This document shows, piece by piece, positions 18,664 through 27,562 of a stretch of 57,679 nt of DNA. Made by a program: the position numbers and the translations under genes. The notes beneath the pieces were generated by a model, which was not told the origin of the DNA, did no database searches, and saw nothing but the letters and a program-made list of their open reading frames with translations. Origin of the DNA: an uncultured Eubacterium sp. (GTDB lineage: Bacteria; Bacillota; Clostridia; Lachnospirales; Lachnospiraceae). The DNA lies in NCBI GenBank assembly GCA_947178105.1, contig CAMWXD010000024.1:1-57679 (forward strand), read 5' to 3'. The stretch's first letter is position 1, and every line of letters starts with the position of its first letter.

Positions 18664-19761
18664 ATGGAGAGGAATATTCTTTTAATCGCAGATGACCAGG
18701 AAATCAACCGTGAGATTTTAAAGGTCATTTTTGAGGAGCAGTATGAGATTTTAGAGGCGTCTGACGGGATGCAGGCGATTGAGCTGATTGAGGCGCACAG
18801 TGACGAGATCGTCCTAGTGTTTCTTGACCTGTTAATGCCGGGCAAATCCGGGCTGGATGTGCTGGCATTTATGACAGACCGGGGATATATGGATGTGATC
18901 CCGGTCATTATGATTACAGGGGAAGCGACTGCGGATACCGACGAGAAGGCTTATGAGTACGGCGTTTCGGATATTATTTACAAGCCGTTTGCGCCAAAAG
19001 TCGTGATGCGGCGTACGATGAACCTGATCGAGCTGTTCGCGCACCGCATTGATATTGAAAAGAAGCTTGAGGAGCGTACGAAACAGCTTCGGGAGAGCAA
19101 GGAAAAGCTGGAAAGGACGAATGAGTTTTTGGTAAACGCGCTTAGCTCGGTCGTGGAGTTTAGAAGCCTGGAATCCGGGGAACATATCCACAGGGTCAAG
19201 TATCTGACGAAGATTATGTTAAAGTATGTCAGAAAGTATTATCCGCAGTACCAGATTTCAAAGGAGCAGGTGGCGCTGATTGTCAATGCGTCTGCGCTGC
19301 ATGACCTTGGGAAAGTGGCGATTCCTGACAGTATCCTGTTAAAGCCGGGTAAGCTGACAGCGGAAGAGTTTGAGGAGATGAAAAAGCATACAGTCTATGG
19401 ATGTGAGCTGCTAGAGCAGTTCAAGCTGGAGGAGACAGAGTTTTACCAGTACTGTTATGATATTTGCCGCTACCACCATGAGCGTTATGACGGCAGGGGA
19501 TACCCAGACCGCCTGAAAGGGGATGAAATTCCGATCTGGGCGCAGGTTGTTTCGATTGTGGATGTATTTGACGCGCTTGTCAGCAAGCGGGTCTATAAGG
19601 AGCCTTATGCAGAGGACGAGGCGGTACGTATGATACAGGAAGGGGAGTGCGGGATCTTTTCTCCGGTGATGCTTGACTGCTTCCGGCTGGCAAAGTATGA
19701 GCTGGTGAAAGCGGCGGAAGCGGATTTTTCGTTTGCAGACGGTGAGATGGAAGAAATGTAG
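18664..19761 (+). CDS. Response regulator with HD-GYP domain (probable cyclic di-GMP phosphodiesterase)
   Basis: A 365-residue protein. The receiver domain occupies about residues 1-120, with ADDQ, the phosphoacceptor Asp in LVFLDLLMPG and Lys in IYKPF. A coiled linker (about 130-160) leads to an HD-GYP domain: SALHDLGKVAIPD contains the HD pair, and RYHHERYDGRGYP matches the HHxxxDGxGYP signature. Proteins of this kind hydrolyse cyclic di-GMP in response to phosphorylation. I start at 18664 (MERNILLIADD), where AGGAGAAGG gives a ribosome site. In-frame ATGs farther upstream precede non-conserved sequence. No partner kinase is adjacent. Confidence 0.88.
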   Translation: MERNILLIADDQEINREILKVIFEEQYEILEASDGMQAIELIEAHSDEIVLVFLDLLMPGKSGLDVLAFMTDRGYMDVIPVIMITGEATADTDEKAYEYGVSDIIYKPFAPKVVMRRTMNLIELFAHRIDIEKKLEERTKQLRESKEKLERTNEFLVNALSSVVEFRSLESGEHIHRVKYLTKIMLKYVRKYYPQYQISKEQVALIVNASALHDLGKVAIPDSILLKPGKLTAEEFEEMKKHTVYGCELLEQFKLEETEFYQYCYDICRYHHERYDGRGYPDRLKGDEIPIWAQVVSIVDVFDALVSKRVYKEPYAEDEAVRMIQEGECGIFSPVMLDCFRLAKYELVKAAEADFSFADGEMEEM

Positions 19762-19780
19762 GGATGCAGGGAGGCGAGCT

Positions 19781-20905
19781 ATGGCATTATACCTGGATAC
19801 AGATGCAGCATACAAAGATTTTCAAATGCTTAAAAATGATCGGTATTTTGTTGATAAATCTGCGATCATTGAAAAAGTAAACGAACGGATAAAAACGAAG
19901 AACCGGTTTTTATGCATCACAAAACCGCGCCGTTTTGGAAAAACATCGGTTTTGAAGATGCTTGGGGCATATTATGGAAAGGCATATCCGTCCAAAGAAC
20001 TGTTTGATTCTTTAACGATCAGTACAAACAGAAGTTATACAGCACATCTGAACCAGTATCATGTAATCAGTATTTCCATGAATGAACTGCCCGGAAATGG
20101 AAATACTTATTCGGACTATATAGGGCGTTTTAAATCCATCTTAAGAAAGGATATCAAACAAGCTTATCCAGATGCAGATGATTTGCAAAACGGAAGCTTG
20201 TCTGACCTGCTGACAGCTACAGGAGATGAATTTGTTTTTATCATTGATGAATGGGATTATATTTTCAGCCATGCGTTATATGAGGAAAACCAAAGCGATT
20301 TTCTGGAATTTTTAAGGGATTTATTAAAAGATAAGCCATATGTGGCGCTTGTGTATATGACAGGCGTGCTGCCGATTAAAAAATATAGTACGGGCTCAGC
20401 ATTAAATATGTTTGATGAATATACGATGCTCAATGATTCTGTATTTGGCATTTGGTTTGGATTTACGGAAAGCGAGGTGCGGATGCTTTGCGCCAGACAG
20501 TCAAAACTGTCTGCCGGCGATATTTGCGAGTGGTATGACGGATATCTTGCGGACGACGGAAGCAAGATCTATAATCCACGCTCTGTTGTACTTGCACTGC
20601 TGAACGGAAAGTGCCAAAGCTATTGGACAAAAACCGGCAGGATGGACGAGGTGTTATTTCTTTTGAAATATAATATAGGAGCTGTCCGGGACGATGTGAT
20701 AAAATTGGTCAATCATATGCCTGTCAGAATGGAAATCACACAGGAATATGCGGCTGGGCAAAATCCTCCTGCCGACAGAGAGGAAATCTATGCGGCTATG
20801 ATCGGGTATGGATTGCTGGCTTACCACGACGGAGAGCTTTGGATTCCGAACAAAGAACTGATGCTGGAGTTTCAGAAAGCATTAAAGATGTCTGAAAGGA
20901 TGTAG
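19781..20905 (+). CDS. AAA-ATPase-like protein (PF09820 type), C-terminally truncated
   Basis: It begins ALYLDTDAAYKDFQMLKNDRYFVDKS and contains FLCITKPRRFGKTSVLKML, a variant P-loop, and FIIDEWDYIF (Walker B-like). This is the AAA-ATPase_like family common in gut Firmicutes and Bacteroidetes. Members usually run about 500-570 residues and end in a PD-(D/E)XK nuclease domain. This copy ends at 374 after FQKALKMSERM, before that domain. The frame continues open for about 18 codons past the TAG, but the nuclease is absent. It probably is a degraded copy of unknown function, 19 bases after the HD-GYP gene. Confidence 0.75.
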   Translation: MALYLDTDAAYKDFQMLKNDRYFVDKSAIIEKVNERIKTKNRFLCITKPRRFGKTSVLKMLGAYYGKAYPSKELFDSLTISTNRSYTAHLNQYHVISISMNELPGNGNTYSDYIGRFKSILRKDIKQAYPDADDLQNGSLSDLLTATGDEFVFIIDEWDYIFSHALYEENQSDFLEFLRDLLKDKPYVALVYMTGVLPIKKYSTGSALNMFDEYTMLNDSVFGIWFGFTESEVRMLCARQSKLSAGDICEWYDGYLADDGSKIYNPRSVVLALLNGKCQSYWTKTGRMDEVLFLLKYNIGAVRDDVIKLVNHMPVRMEITQEYAAGQNPPADREEIYAAMIGYGLLAYHDGELWIPNKELMLEFQKALKMSERM

Positions 20906-21049
20906 ATACGCAGCGCTGCCGAAGTGCTTAAGAAAATGAAGCGCAATCAGGCAAAGGATTAAGAAAAAACGGAAAACGAGAAAGCAGGTGTTTTCGCTTG
21001 CATTTAAAAAACGGTTATGTTAACATAGGTCACATCAAAAATACAGACA
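20906..21049. other. Intergenic region before the T-box leader
   Basis: It carries a weak GAAAAC/GTTTTC stem near 20970-20996. A poor promoter match, TTGCAT-17-TAACAT, at 20998-21026 is the best candidate for starting the T-box transcript. No gene is seen. Confidence 0.3.
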
Positions 21050-21364
21050 ACAAAATGCGAAGAAGGAGACTCTTGTTTTCAGATGCCGACAGGAATACGG
21101 CGCCGCCGACTGAGAGCGCTGTTTGGAAGAGGAAATAAAGGGAACGCTCCAGAGCAGATCAGTTGAACCGCAGGCACAAAGGCTTGCGCAAAGTAGGCTG
21201 GTACGTCGTGCGCGTTAAGCACAAAGAGTGGAGCAGGAACAGGCAAAGCAGGGGCTTTTGGCAGTTGGTTTGCAGCTTGCTCAAGGCGGGTGGTACCGCG
21301 GATAAGGAAATCAGGCATTGCTTATTCGCCCCGGAATACAAAAACAGTATTCCGGGGCTTTTTT
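21050..21364 (+). ncRNA. T-box riboswitch controlling aspS-gatCAB
   Basis: The T-box core GGGTGGTACCGCG lies at about 21288-21300. The terminator is a perfect 12-base stem, GCCCCGGAATAC (21328-21339) with GTATTCCGGGGC (21347-21358), then TTTTTT. The upstream 230 bases contain stem I features: GAGAGCG...CGCTC near 21110-21150 and a GTTAAGCACAAAGAGTGG block before the antiterminator. Uncharged tRNA should stabilise the antiterminator and allow the operon to be read. The UGGU of the T-box suits a tRNA with A or G before CCA. I cannot fix the specifier codon by eye. AAC (Asn) occurs at 21143 and 21166, and Asn or Asp control would suit the downstream genes. Confidence 0.92.
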
Positions 21365-21399
21365 CGGCTCCGGAATCAAAGAAAAGGAGTGCAGAAAAT

Positions 21400-23145
21400 A
21401 TGAGCAGTATTTACAGAGATGTGACAATGAACCAGGTAAGCGAAGCGGATATGGATAAGGAATTACGAGTCGCCGGATGGGTTGAAAATATCCGTGACCA
21501 CGGCGGCGTGTCTTTTTTAGACGTCAGGGATATGTATGCCGTGATGCAGGTGGTGATCCGTGACAGCAGCCTGCTGCAGGGAATACGAAAGGAGCAGGCG
21601 GTTTCAGTCAAAGGGACAGTGGAAAAACGGGATGAGGAGACGTACAACCCAAAGATCCCGACCGGGACGATCGAGCTGGAAGCGCATGAGATCCAGGTGC
21701 TGGGGGACGTTTACAAGCCACTGCCGTTTGAAGTCCAAACGAGCCGAGAGGTGCGCGAGGAAGTGCGCTTAAAATACCGCTATCTGGACCTTCGCAACCA
21801 GAAAGTCAGGGATAATCTGATCTTCCGGTCAAAGGTGATCGCATTTTTGCGCCGTAAAATGGAAGAAATGGGATTTTTAGAAATCCAGACGCCGATTTTA
21901 TGCGCGTCGTCGCCAGAGGGCGCCAGAGACTATATCGTGCCTTCCAGAAAGCACAAAGGGAAATTCTATGCACTGCCGCAGGCGCCGCAGCAGTATAAGC
22001 AGCTTTTGATGGTATCCGGTTTTGACAAATATTTTCAGATCGCGCCTTGTTTTCGGGATGAGGACGCAAGGGCAGACCGTTCGCCGGGGGAATTTTACCA
22101 GCTTGATTTCGAGATGGGCTTTGTAGGGCAGGAGGAAGTATTTGCCGCAGGCGAGGAGGTGTTAAGCGCTGTATTTGAAACGTTTGCTCCAGAAGGCAGC
22201 AAGGTTACAAAAGCGCCTTATCCGGTGTTTAGCTATGCGCAGGCGATGCTTGCTTTCGGCACAGATAAGCCGGACTTGCGCAATCCGCTTCGGATTATTG
22301 ATGTGACGGGCTTTTTTCAGAAATGCACGTTTCAGCCGTTTTTAGGAAAGACGGTACGCGCGATTCGTGTCCATGCAGATATGTCCAAAGGGTTCCACGA
22401 AAAGCTGCTGCATTTTGCAACCGGCATCGGCATGGGCGGCCTGGGATACCTGGAAGTATTGGCAGACGGCACGTACAAAGGACCGATTGATAAGTTTATC
22501 CCGGATTGCTTCAAAGAAGAGCTGAAAAGCCTTGCAGGGCTGGAAACCGGGGACACTATCTTTTTTATTGCAGATACGCAGAAAAAGGCGGCATATTATG
22601 CGGGCATGATCCGTACAGAGCTCGGAGAAAAGCTGGATTTGCTGGAAAAGGACGCGTTCCGGTTCTGTTATGTCAATGATTTTCCGATGTATGAAAAAGA
22701 CCCGGAGACAAAAAAGCCTGCGTTTACCCATAACCCGTTTTCTATGCCGCAGGGCGGGCTTGAGGCGCTGGAAACCAAAGACCCTTACGAAATCCTTGCC
22801 TACCAGTACGATATCGTATGCAACGGCGTGGAGCTTTCGTCAGGGGCTGTGCGCAACCATGATTTGCAGACGATGGTCAAAGCATTTGCGATCGCAGGCT
22901 ATGACGAAAAGACGCTGAAGGCAAAGTTTGGCGCATTATATGAAGCGTTCCAGTACGGGGCGCCGCCGCACGCAGGCATGGCGCCGGGGATTGACCGGAT
23001 GCTGATGCTTCTGCGCGGGGAAGAGAATATCCGCGAGGTCATTGCGTACCCGATGAACGGAAACGCGCAGGATTTGATGTGCGGGGCTCCGGGTACCGTG
23101 ACGGAGCAGCAGCTTCGGGAAGTGCATATCAAAGTGCGTGAGTAG
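21400..23145 (+). CDS. aspS: Aspartyl-tRNA synthetase, probably non-discriminating
   Basis: It charges tRNA-Asp with aspartate. The 581-residue bacterial type shows the OB-fold anticodon domain (VAGWVENIRDHGGVSFLDVRD), class II motif 2 (FRDEDARADRSPGEFYQLDFEM), the GAD insertion domain and motif 3 (AGMAPGIDRMLMLL). The His-Gly after RD in RDHGG is the pattern I associate with bacterial AspRS that also accept tRNA-Asn. Linkage to gatCAB supports that, because mischarged Asp-tRNA-Asn would then be amidated. The ATG at 21400 follows AAAGGAG, just after the T-box terminator. Confidence 0.95.
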   Translation: MSSIYRDVTMNQVSEADMDKELRVAGWVENIRDHGGVSFLDVRDMYAVMQVVIRDSSLLQGIRKEQAVSVKGTVEKRDEETYNPKIPTGTIELEAHEIQVLGDVYKPLPFEVQTSREVREEVRLKYRYLDLRNQKVRDNLIFRSKVIAFLRRKMEEMGFLEIQTPILCASSPEGARDYIVPSRKHKGKFYALPQAPQQYKQLLMVSGFDKYFQIAPCFRDEDARADRSPGEFYQLDFEMGFVGQEEVFAAGEEVLSAVFETFAPEGSKVTKAPYPVFSYAQAMLAFGTDKPDLRNPLRIIDVTGFFQKCTFQPFLGKTVRAIRVHADMSKGFHEKLLHFATGIGMGGLGYLEVLADGTYKGPIDKFIPDCFKEELKSLAGLETGDTIFFIADTQKKAAYYAGMIRTELGEKLDLLEKDAFRFCYVNDFPMYEKDPETKKPAFTHNPFSMPQGGLEALETKDPYEILAYQYDIVCNGVELSSGAVRNHDLQTMVKAFAIAGYDEKTLKAKFGALYEAFQYGAPPHAGMAPGIDRMLMLLRGEENIREVIAYPMNGNAQDLMCGAPGTVTEQQLREVHIKVRE

Positions 23146-23216
23146 GAGAATTAGGAAAGCAGTTTGATGGCTGAACGATGCCGTACAGGCAACATGCGGC
23201 AGAAAGGAGTGATACT

Positions 23217-23510
23217 ATGGCAAACAGCATCTCGGATGAGACACTGGAATATGTAGGGATTCTGGCAAAGCTGGAATTGTCGGAAGAGGAAAAGGCAGGT
23301 GCGAAAAAAGACATGGAGCAGATGCTTTCTTATATCGACCAGCTAAAGGAGCTGGATACAGCGCAGGCGGAGCCGCTGTCACATGCGTTTGCGACAGAAA
23401 ACGTATTCCGCGAGGATGTGGTGGCAAATACGGACGGGCACGAAGCTACGCTTTTGAACGCGCCGGAAAAAAAGGGGCGCTGCTTTACGGTGCCGAACAC
23501 ATTCAGGTAA
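23217..23510 (+). CDS. gatC: Asp/Glu-tRNA amidotransferase subunit C
   Basis: The small 97-residue subunit that wraps GatA and GatB. ISDETLEYVGILAKLELSEEEKAGAKKDMEQMLSYIDQLKELDT and the DVVANTDGHEATLLNAPEKKG tail are typical. The ATG has AAAGGAG six bases ahead. It follows aspS by 71 bases and precedes gatA by 45, all on one strand. Confidence 0.94.
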   Translation: MANSISDETLEYVGILAKLELSEEEKAGAKKDMEQMLSYIDQLKELDTAQAEPLSHAFATENVFREDVVANTDGHEATLLNAPEKKGRCFTVPNTFR

Positions 23511-23555
23511 AAAGAGGCGCTGCTTTACAGTGCCGAACATATAGGAGGTTTTTTT

Positions 23556-25088
23556 ATGCAGCTTACAAGCTTTGGCGCCGTTGAACTTGGAAAAAAAATT
23601 CGTGCGAAAGAGGTTTCTGTGGAAGAAGCCGTAAAGGACACGATTGCCCAGATACGGAAAAAAGAACCGGATCTTAACAGCTTTGTAACGGTGGATGAGC
23701 AGGGCGCCCTGGCGCAGGCGCGGGAAATACAGAAAAAAATTGACGCAGGAACGTGCATGGGGCCGCTTGCAGGCGTCCCTGTCGCTGTCAAAGACAATTT
23801 GTGCACAAAGGGGCTTTTGACGACGTGCAGCTCCAAAATGCTGTCTGGCTTTGTGCCGACTTATACGGCGGAGGCAGTAGAACGGTTAAAGCAGGCGGGC
23901 GCGGTGATCGTCGGCAAGACAAATATGGACGAGTTTGCCATGGGGTCTACGACAGAGACTTCGTTTTACGGGCCGACGAAAAACCCATGGAATCTTGGGC
24001 ATGTGCCAGGCGGATCTTCGGGCGGTTCGTGTGCGGCAGTTGCGGCTGAGCAGTGTGTCTGTGCGCTCGGCTCGGATACCGGCGGCTCGATCCGCCAGCC
24101 AAGCGCTTTTTGCGGTGTGACAGGCATCAAGCCGACGTACGGCACAGTCTCCCGCTATGGGCTGATCGCATATGGCTCTTCGTTAGACCAGGTCGGACCG
24201 ATTGCAAAGGACGTGTCGGACTGTGCGGCGATGCTGGAGGTACTGGCTGCGCATGACCCGAAGGATTCGACTTCGGTGAAACGCCAGGATACGGATTTTA
24301 CATCTGCGCTTGTTCCTGATGTCAGGGGGATGAAAATCGGCATTCCGAGAGATTATTTCGAAAAAGGGCTGGATGCACAAGTAAAAGAAACCGTACTGCG
24401 TGCAGCGAAGGTACTAAGCGGCCTTGGCGCGGAGGTCTCGGAGTTTGACTTAAGCCTTGTTAAGTATGCCGTTCCGGCATATTATGTCATTGCCTGTGCG
24501 GAAGCAAGCTCCAACCTGGAACGGTTTGACGGCGTCAAGTACGGCTGGCGCGCCAAGCAGTATGAAGGGCTGCATGACATGTATAAAAAGACCCGCTCCG
24601 AAGGGTTTGGCGCCGAGGTAAAGCGGCGGATTATGCTTGGCTCTTTTGTCTTAAGCTCCGGCTATTATGATGCGTATTATTTAAAAGCGCTGCGCACGAA
24701 GGCGCTGATCAAGCAGGCATTTGACAGGGCGTTTGCTTCATACGACATGATTTTATGCCCGGCGGCGCCTTATACTGCGCCAAAAATCGGCGAGAGCTTA
24801 AAAGACCCGCTCCAGATGTATCTGGGGGACATTTATACGGTATCTGTCAACCTGGCAGGGCTTGCGGGTATCTCGCTGCCGGCAGGGACGGATGCGGCAG
24901 GGCTTCCGGTCGGGATGCAGTTGATCGGAGACTGTTTTCAGGAGAAAAAGCTGATCCGCGCAGCTTTTGCATTGGAACAGGCAAGAGGAGGCTATGCACG
25001 GTGCCCGTATGCGCAGGGGCAGGATACCGCGGCGGGCATCAGCCATGCCAAAGGGCATAAAGAACCAGAAGGGAGCGTCAGGAAATGA
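23556..25088 (+). CDS. gatA: Asp/Glu-tRNA amidotransferase subunit A
   Basis: The amidase subunit that releases ammonia from glutamine for transfer to Asp-tRNA-Asn or Glu-tRNA-Gln. The Ser-cis-Ser-Lys triad of the amidase signature is complete: Lys79 in VPVAVKDN, Ser154 in PGGSSGGS and Ser178 in TGGSIRQP. At 510 residues it is about 20 longer than usual because of a polar C-terminal tail ending PEGSVRK. AGGAGG precedes the start. Its stop overlaps gatB by ATGA, so the two are translationally coupled. Confidence 0.96.
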   Translation: MQLTSFGAVELGKKIRAKEVSVEEAVKDTIAQIRKKEPDLNSFVTVDEQGALAQAREIQKKIDAGTCMGPLAGVPVAVKDNLCTKGLLTTCSSKMLSGFVPTYTAEAVERLKQAGAVIVGKTNMDEFAMGSTTETSFYGPTKNPWNLGHVPGGSSGGSCAAVAAEQCVCALGSDTGGSIRQPSAFCGVTGIKPTYGTVSRYGLIAYGSSLDQVGPIAKDVSDCAAMLEVLAAHDPKDSTSVKRQDTDFTSALVPDVRGMKIGIPRDYFEKGLDAQVKETVLRAAKVLSGLGAEVSEFDLSLVKYAVPAYYVIACAEASSNLERFDGVKYGWRAKQYEGLHDMYKKTRSEGFGAEVKRRIMLGSFVLSSGYYDAYYLKALRTKALIKQAFDRAFASYDMILCPAAPYTAPKIGESLKDPLQMYLGDIYTVSVNLAGLAGISLPAGTDAAGLPVGMQLIGDCFQEKKLIRAAFALEQARGGYARCPYAQGQDTAAGISHAKGHKEPEGSVRK

Positions 25089-26524
25089 GAGACTATGAAA
25101 CTGTCATCGGGCTGGAAGTCCATGTCGAATTAGCGACGAAAACGAAAATATTCTGCGGATGTTCCACAGCATTCGGGGCGCAGCCAAACGCCCACACCTG
25201 CCCGGTCTGTACAGGTATGCCTGGTGCACTGCCGGTGCTGAATAAGCAGGTGGTGGAATATGCGGCTGCGGTAGGCATTGCCGCAGGCTGTGAAATTGCT
25301 TCCTACAGCAAATTTGACCGGAAAAATTATTTTTATCCCGACAATCCGCAAAACTACCAGATATCCCAACTATATGAGCCGATCTGCAGAAACGGCAGGG
25401 TAGAGATCGAGACGGAGGCAGGCAAAAAGCTGGTCGGGATCCATGAGATCCATATGGAAGAGGATGCGGGCAAGCTGATCCATGATGAGTGGGAGGCGGT
25501 ATCTTATGTGGACTATAACCGCTCCGGCGTGCCGTTAATTGAGATCGTCTCCGAGCCAGACCTGCGCTCGGCACAGGAGGTCATTGCATATCTGGAAAAG
25601 CTGCGCATGATGATCCAGTATCTTGGCGCCTCGGACTGCAAGCTCCAGGAAGGCTCGATGCGTGCGGATGTCAACCTGTCTGTGCGCCCGGCCGGCTCGT
25701 CGGAATACGGTACGCGTACCGAGATGAAAAACCTGAATTCGTTTAAGGCGATTACCAGGGCGATCGAGCATGAAAAAAGACGCCAGGTTGAGATCATAGA
25801 GTCCGGCGGGACAGTCGTGCAGGAGACAAGGCGCTGGGACGATGCAAAAGAGGAATCCTATGCGATGCGCTCGAAAGAAGATGCGCAGGATTATCGTTAT
25901 TTTCCGGAGCCAGACCTGGCGCCAATCCGAATCAGCGCCGAATGGCTGGCTGAAATCCGCGGCAAACAGCCTGAAATGCGGGATGCAAGGAAAGAGCGCT
26001 ATCAAAAACAGTATGGGCTGCCAGAGTATGATGCGGACATCCTGACTGGCTCAAAGCGGATGGCGGATATTTTTGAGGAAGCTTCTAAAATTTGCGGCAA
26101 ACCGAAAAAAGTGTCCAACTGGCTGATGGGCGAGACGATGCGCCTGCTGCGGGAAAACGGGCAGGAGCCGGATACGCTTTTGCTTGACCCAGGGCAGCTT
26201 GCAAAGCTCGTATGTCTGGCAGATTCCAGCGCCATAAACAATACGGTCGCCAAAGAGGTGTTCCAGGAAGTTTTTTTGCATGGCACAGACCCGGAACAAT
26301 ATGTCGAGGAAAAGGGCTTAAAGACAGTAAACGATGAAGGGGAGCTGCGCAGCGTGATGGAACAGGTGCTAAAGGACAATCCGAAGTCGGTGGAGGATTA
26401 CAGGAACGGGAAGGAAAAAGCAGCCGGTTTTTTGGTCGGGCAGACGATGAAGGCAATGAAGGGCAAGGCAAATCCGGCGCTGGTGAATCAGATTTTAAAA
26501 GAATTGTTGTCGTTTGCGCATTGA
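25085..26524 (+). CDS. gatB: Asp/Glu-tRNA amidotransferase subunit B
   Basis: The 479-residue kinase/tRNA-binding subunit. GLEVHVELATKTKIFCGC starts the kinase cradle with its Cys cluster (CGC...CPVC). DFNRSGVPLIEI is present as DYNRSGVPLIEIVSEPDL, and MRADVNLSV with TEMKNLNSF follow. The C-terminal YqeY-like tail domain ends GKANPALVNQILKELL. With GatA and GatC it completes the transamidosome route to Asn-tRNA and possibly Gln-tRNA. The end of the gene carries the promoter of the next operon. Confidence 0.96.
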   Translation: MRDYETVIGLEVHVELATKTKIFCGCSTAFGAQPNAHTCPVCTGMPGALPVLNKQVVEYAAAVGIAAGCEIASYSKFDRKNYFYPDNPQNYQISQLYEPICRNGRVEIETEAGKKLVGIHEIHMEEDAGKLIHDEWEAVSYVDYNRSGVPLIEIVSEPDLRSAQEVIAYLEKLRMMIQYLGASDCKLQEGSMRADVNLSVRPAGSSEYGTRTEMKNLNSFKAITRAIEHEKRRQVEIIESGGTVVQETRRWDDAKEESYAMRSKEDAQDYRYFPEPDLAPIRISAEWLAEIRGKQPEMRDARKERYQKQYGLPEYDADILTGSKRMADIFEEASKICGKPKKVSNWLMGETMRLLRENGQEPDTLLLDPGQLAKLVCLADSSAINNTVAKEVFQEVFLHGTDPEQYVEEKGLKTVNDEGELRSVMEQVLKDNPKSVEDYRNGKEKAAGFLVGQTMKAMKGKANPALVNQILKELLSFAH

Positions 26525-26549
26525 CACAGCAGGAAAATTCTCCTATACT
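26521..26549 (+). promoter_or_regulatory. Promoter of the glucokinase operon
   Basis: TTGACA overlaps the gatB stop codon, followed by 17 bases and TATACT. This is a near-consensus promoter about 50 bases before the ROK kinase start. Confidence 0.7.
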
Positions 26550-26599
26550 AAATGAAAAGGACAAAGGGGCCAAAAATCGGTAAAAGGAGAGCACAATTT

Positions 26600-27544
26600 A
26601 TGAAAAAATATGGATTCGGCGTAGATATCGGTGGGACAACAATTAAAATGAGCCTGTTTGAGATGACAGGCCATATGGTGGATAAATGGGAGATTCCGAC
26701 GAATACGGACAATCATGGCAGCTCGATCCTGGATGATGTAGCGGCAGTGATTGAGGGCAGGCTGGTGCAGGAAGGCATTTCAAAGGAAGATGTGGAAGGC
26801 ATCGGCATCGGTGTGCCTGGGCCTGTCGTGCAGGATGCGGTTGTGATGGGCTGCGTCAACCTTGGCTGGGGGCGCGTGGATGTAGCTGCGGAGCTTTCAG
26901 AAAAGACCGGGCTTAAGGTCAGGGTCGGCAACGATGCAAATGTAGCGGCGCTCGGTGAAATGTGGCAGGGCGGCGGCAAAGGCTATCGAAACGTAGTTAT
27001 GATTACGCTTGGAACCGGCGTTGGCGGCGGCATTATTATCGACGGCAAAATCATTAACGGCTCAAATGGCGCAGGCGGCGAGATCGGGCATGTATTTGTC
27101 GATGAGGAGGAAGAGGAAAAGTGCGGCTGCGGGAAATGCGGCTGCCTGGAGCAGTACGCTTCTGCAACCGGGATCGTACGCCTGGCAAAGCGGGCATTGG
27201 CAGCGGATGAGCGGGACAGCTCCCTGCGCGGCGCGGAGAATCTTTCGGCAAAGACGGTGGTCGATGCGGCAAAGGCAGGAGACGACTTGGCAGTGGAAGT
27301 GCTGGAAAAGATGGGCAAAATGCTTGGGACTGCGCTGGCAAATGCAGCCTGCATCGTAGACCCGGAGGTATTTGTCATCGGCGGAGGCGTATCCAAGGCA
27401 GGCACCGTGATTACAGAGGTTATCCGTAAATACTACATAGAGCGTGCATTCCAGGCTTGCAGAAACGCAGACTTTGCATTGGCGCAGCTCGGCAATGACG
27501 CAGGCGTATATGGCTGTGTATATCTTTTGCTCAACAACGGCTAG
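26600..27544 (+). CDS. glcK: ROK-family glucokinase
   Basis: A 314-residue sugar kinase, probably phosphorylating glucose with ATP. The phosphate loop is GVDIGGTTIKMSLF. RVGNDANVAALGEM contains the catalytic Asp. GTGVGGGIIIDGKIINGSNGAGGEIGH and the zinc site CGCGKCGCLEQYAS are ROK marks. The start at 26600 has AAAGGAG ten bases ahead and matches the conserved N terminus, unlike a longer frame from 26552. It follows its own promoter and precedes a glycosyltransferase by 18 bases, which suggests glucose 6-phosphate supply for surface glycans or glycolysis. Confidence 0.9.
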   Translation: MKKYGFGVDIGGTTIKMSLFEMTGHMVDKWEIPTNTDNHGSSILDDVAAVIEGRLVQEGISKEDVEGIGIGVPGPVVQDAVVMGCVNLGWGRVDVAAELSEKTGLKVRVGNDANVAALGEMWQGGGKGYRNVVMITLGTGVGGGIIIDGKIINGSNGAGGEIGHVFVDEEEEEKCGCGKCGCLEQYASATGIVRLAKRALAADERDSSLRGAENLSAKTVVDAAKAGDDLAVEVLEKMGKMLGTALANAACIVDPEVFVIGGGVSKAGTVITEVIRKYYIERAFQACRNADFALAQLGNDAGVYGCVYLLLNNG

Positions 27545-27562
27545 GCGGCGCGGGGCGAAAAT

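Noticed and set aside
21163..21399. Upstream extension of aspS through the T-box
   Set aside because: It runs across the T-box core and terminator. The conserved AspRS N terminus and ribosome site place the start at 21400.
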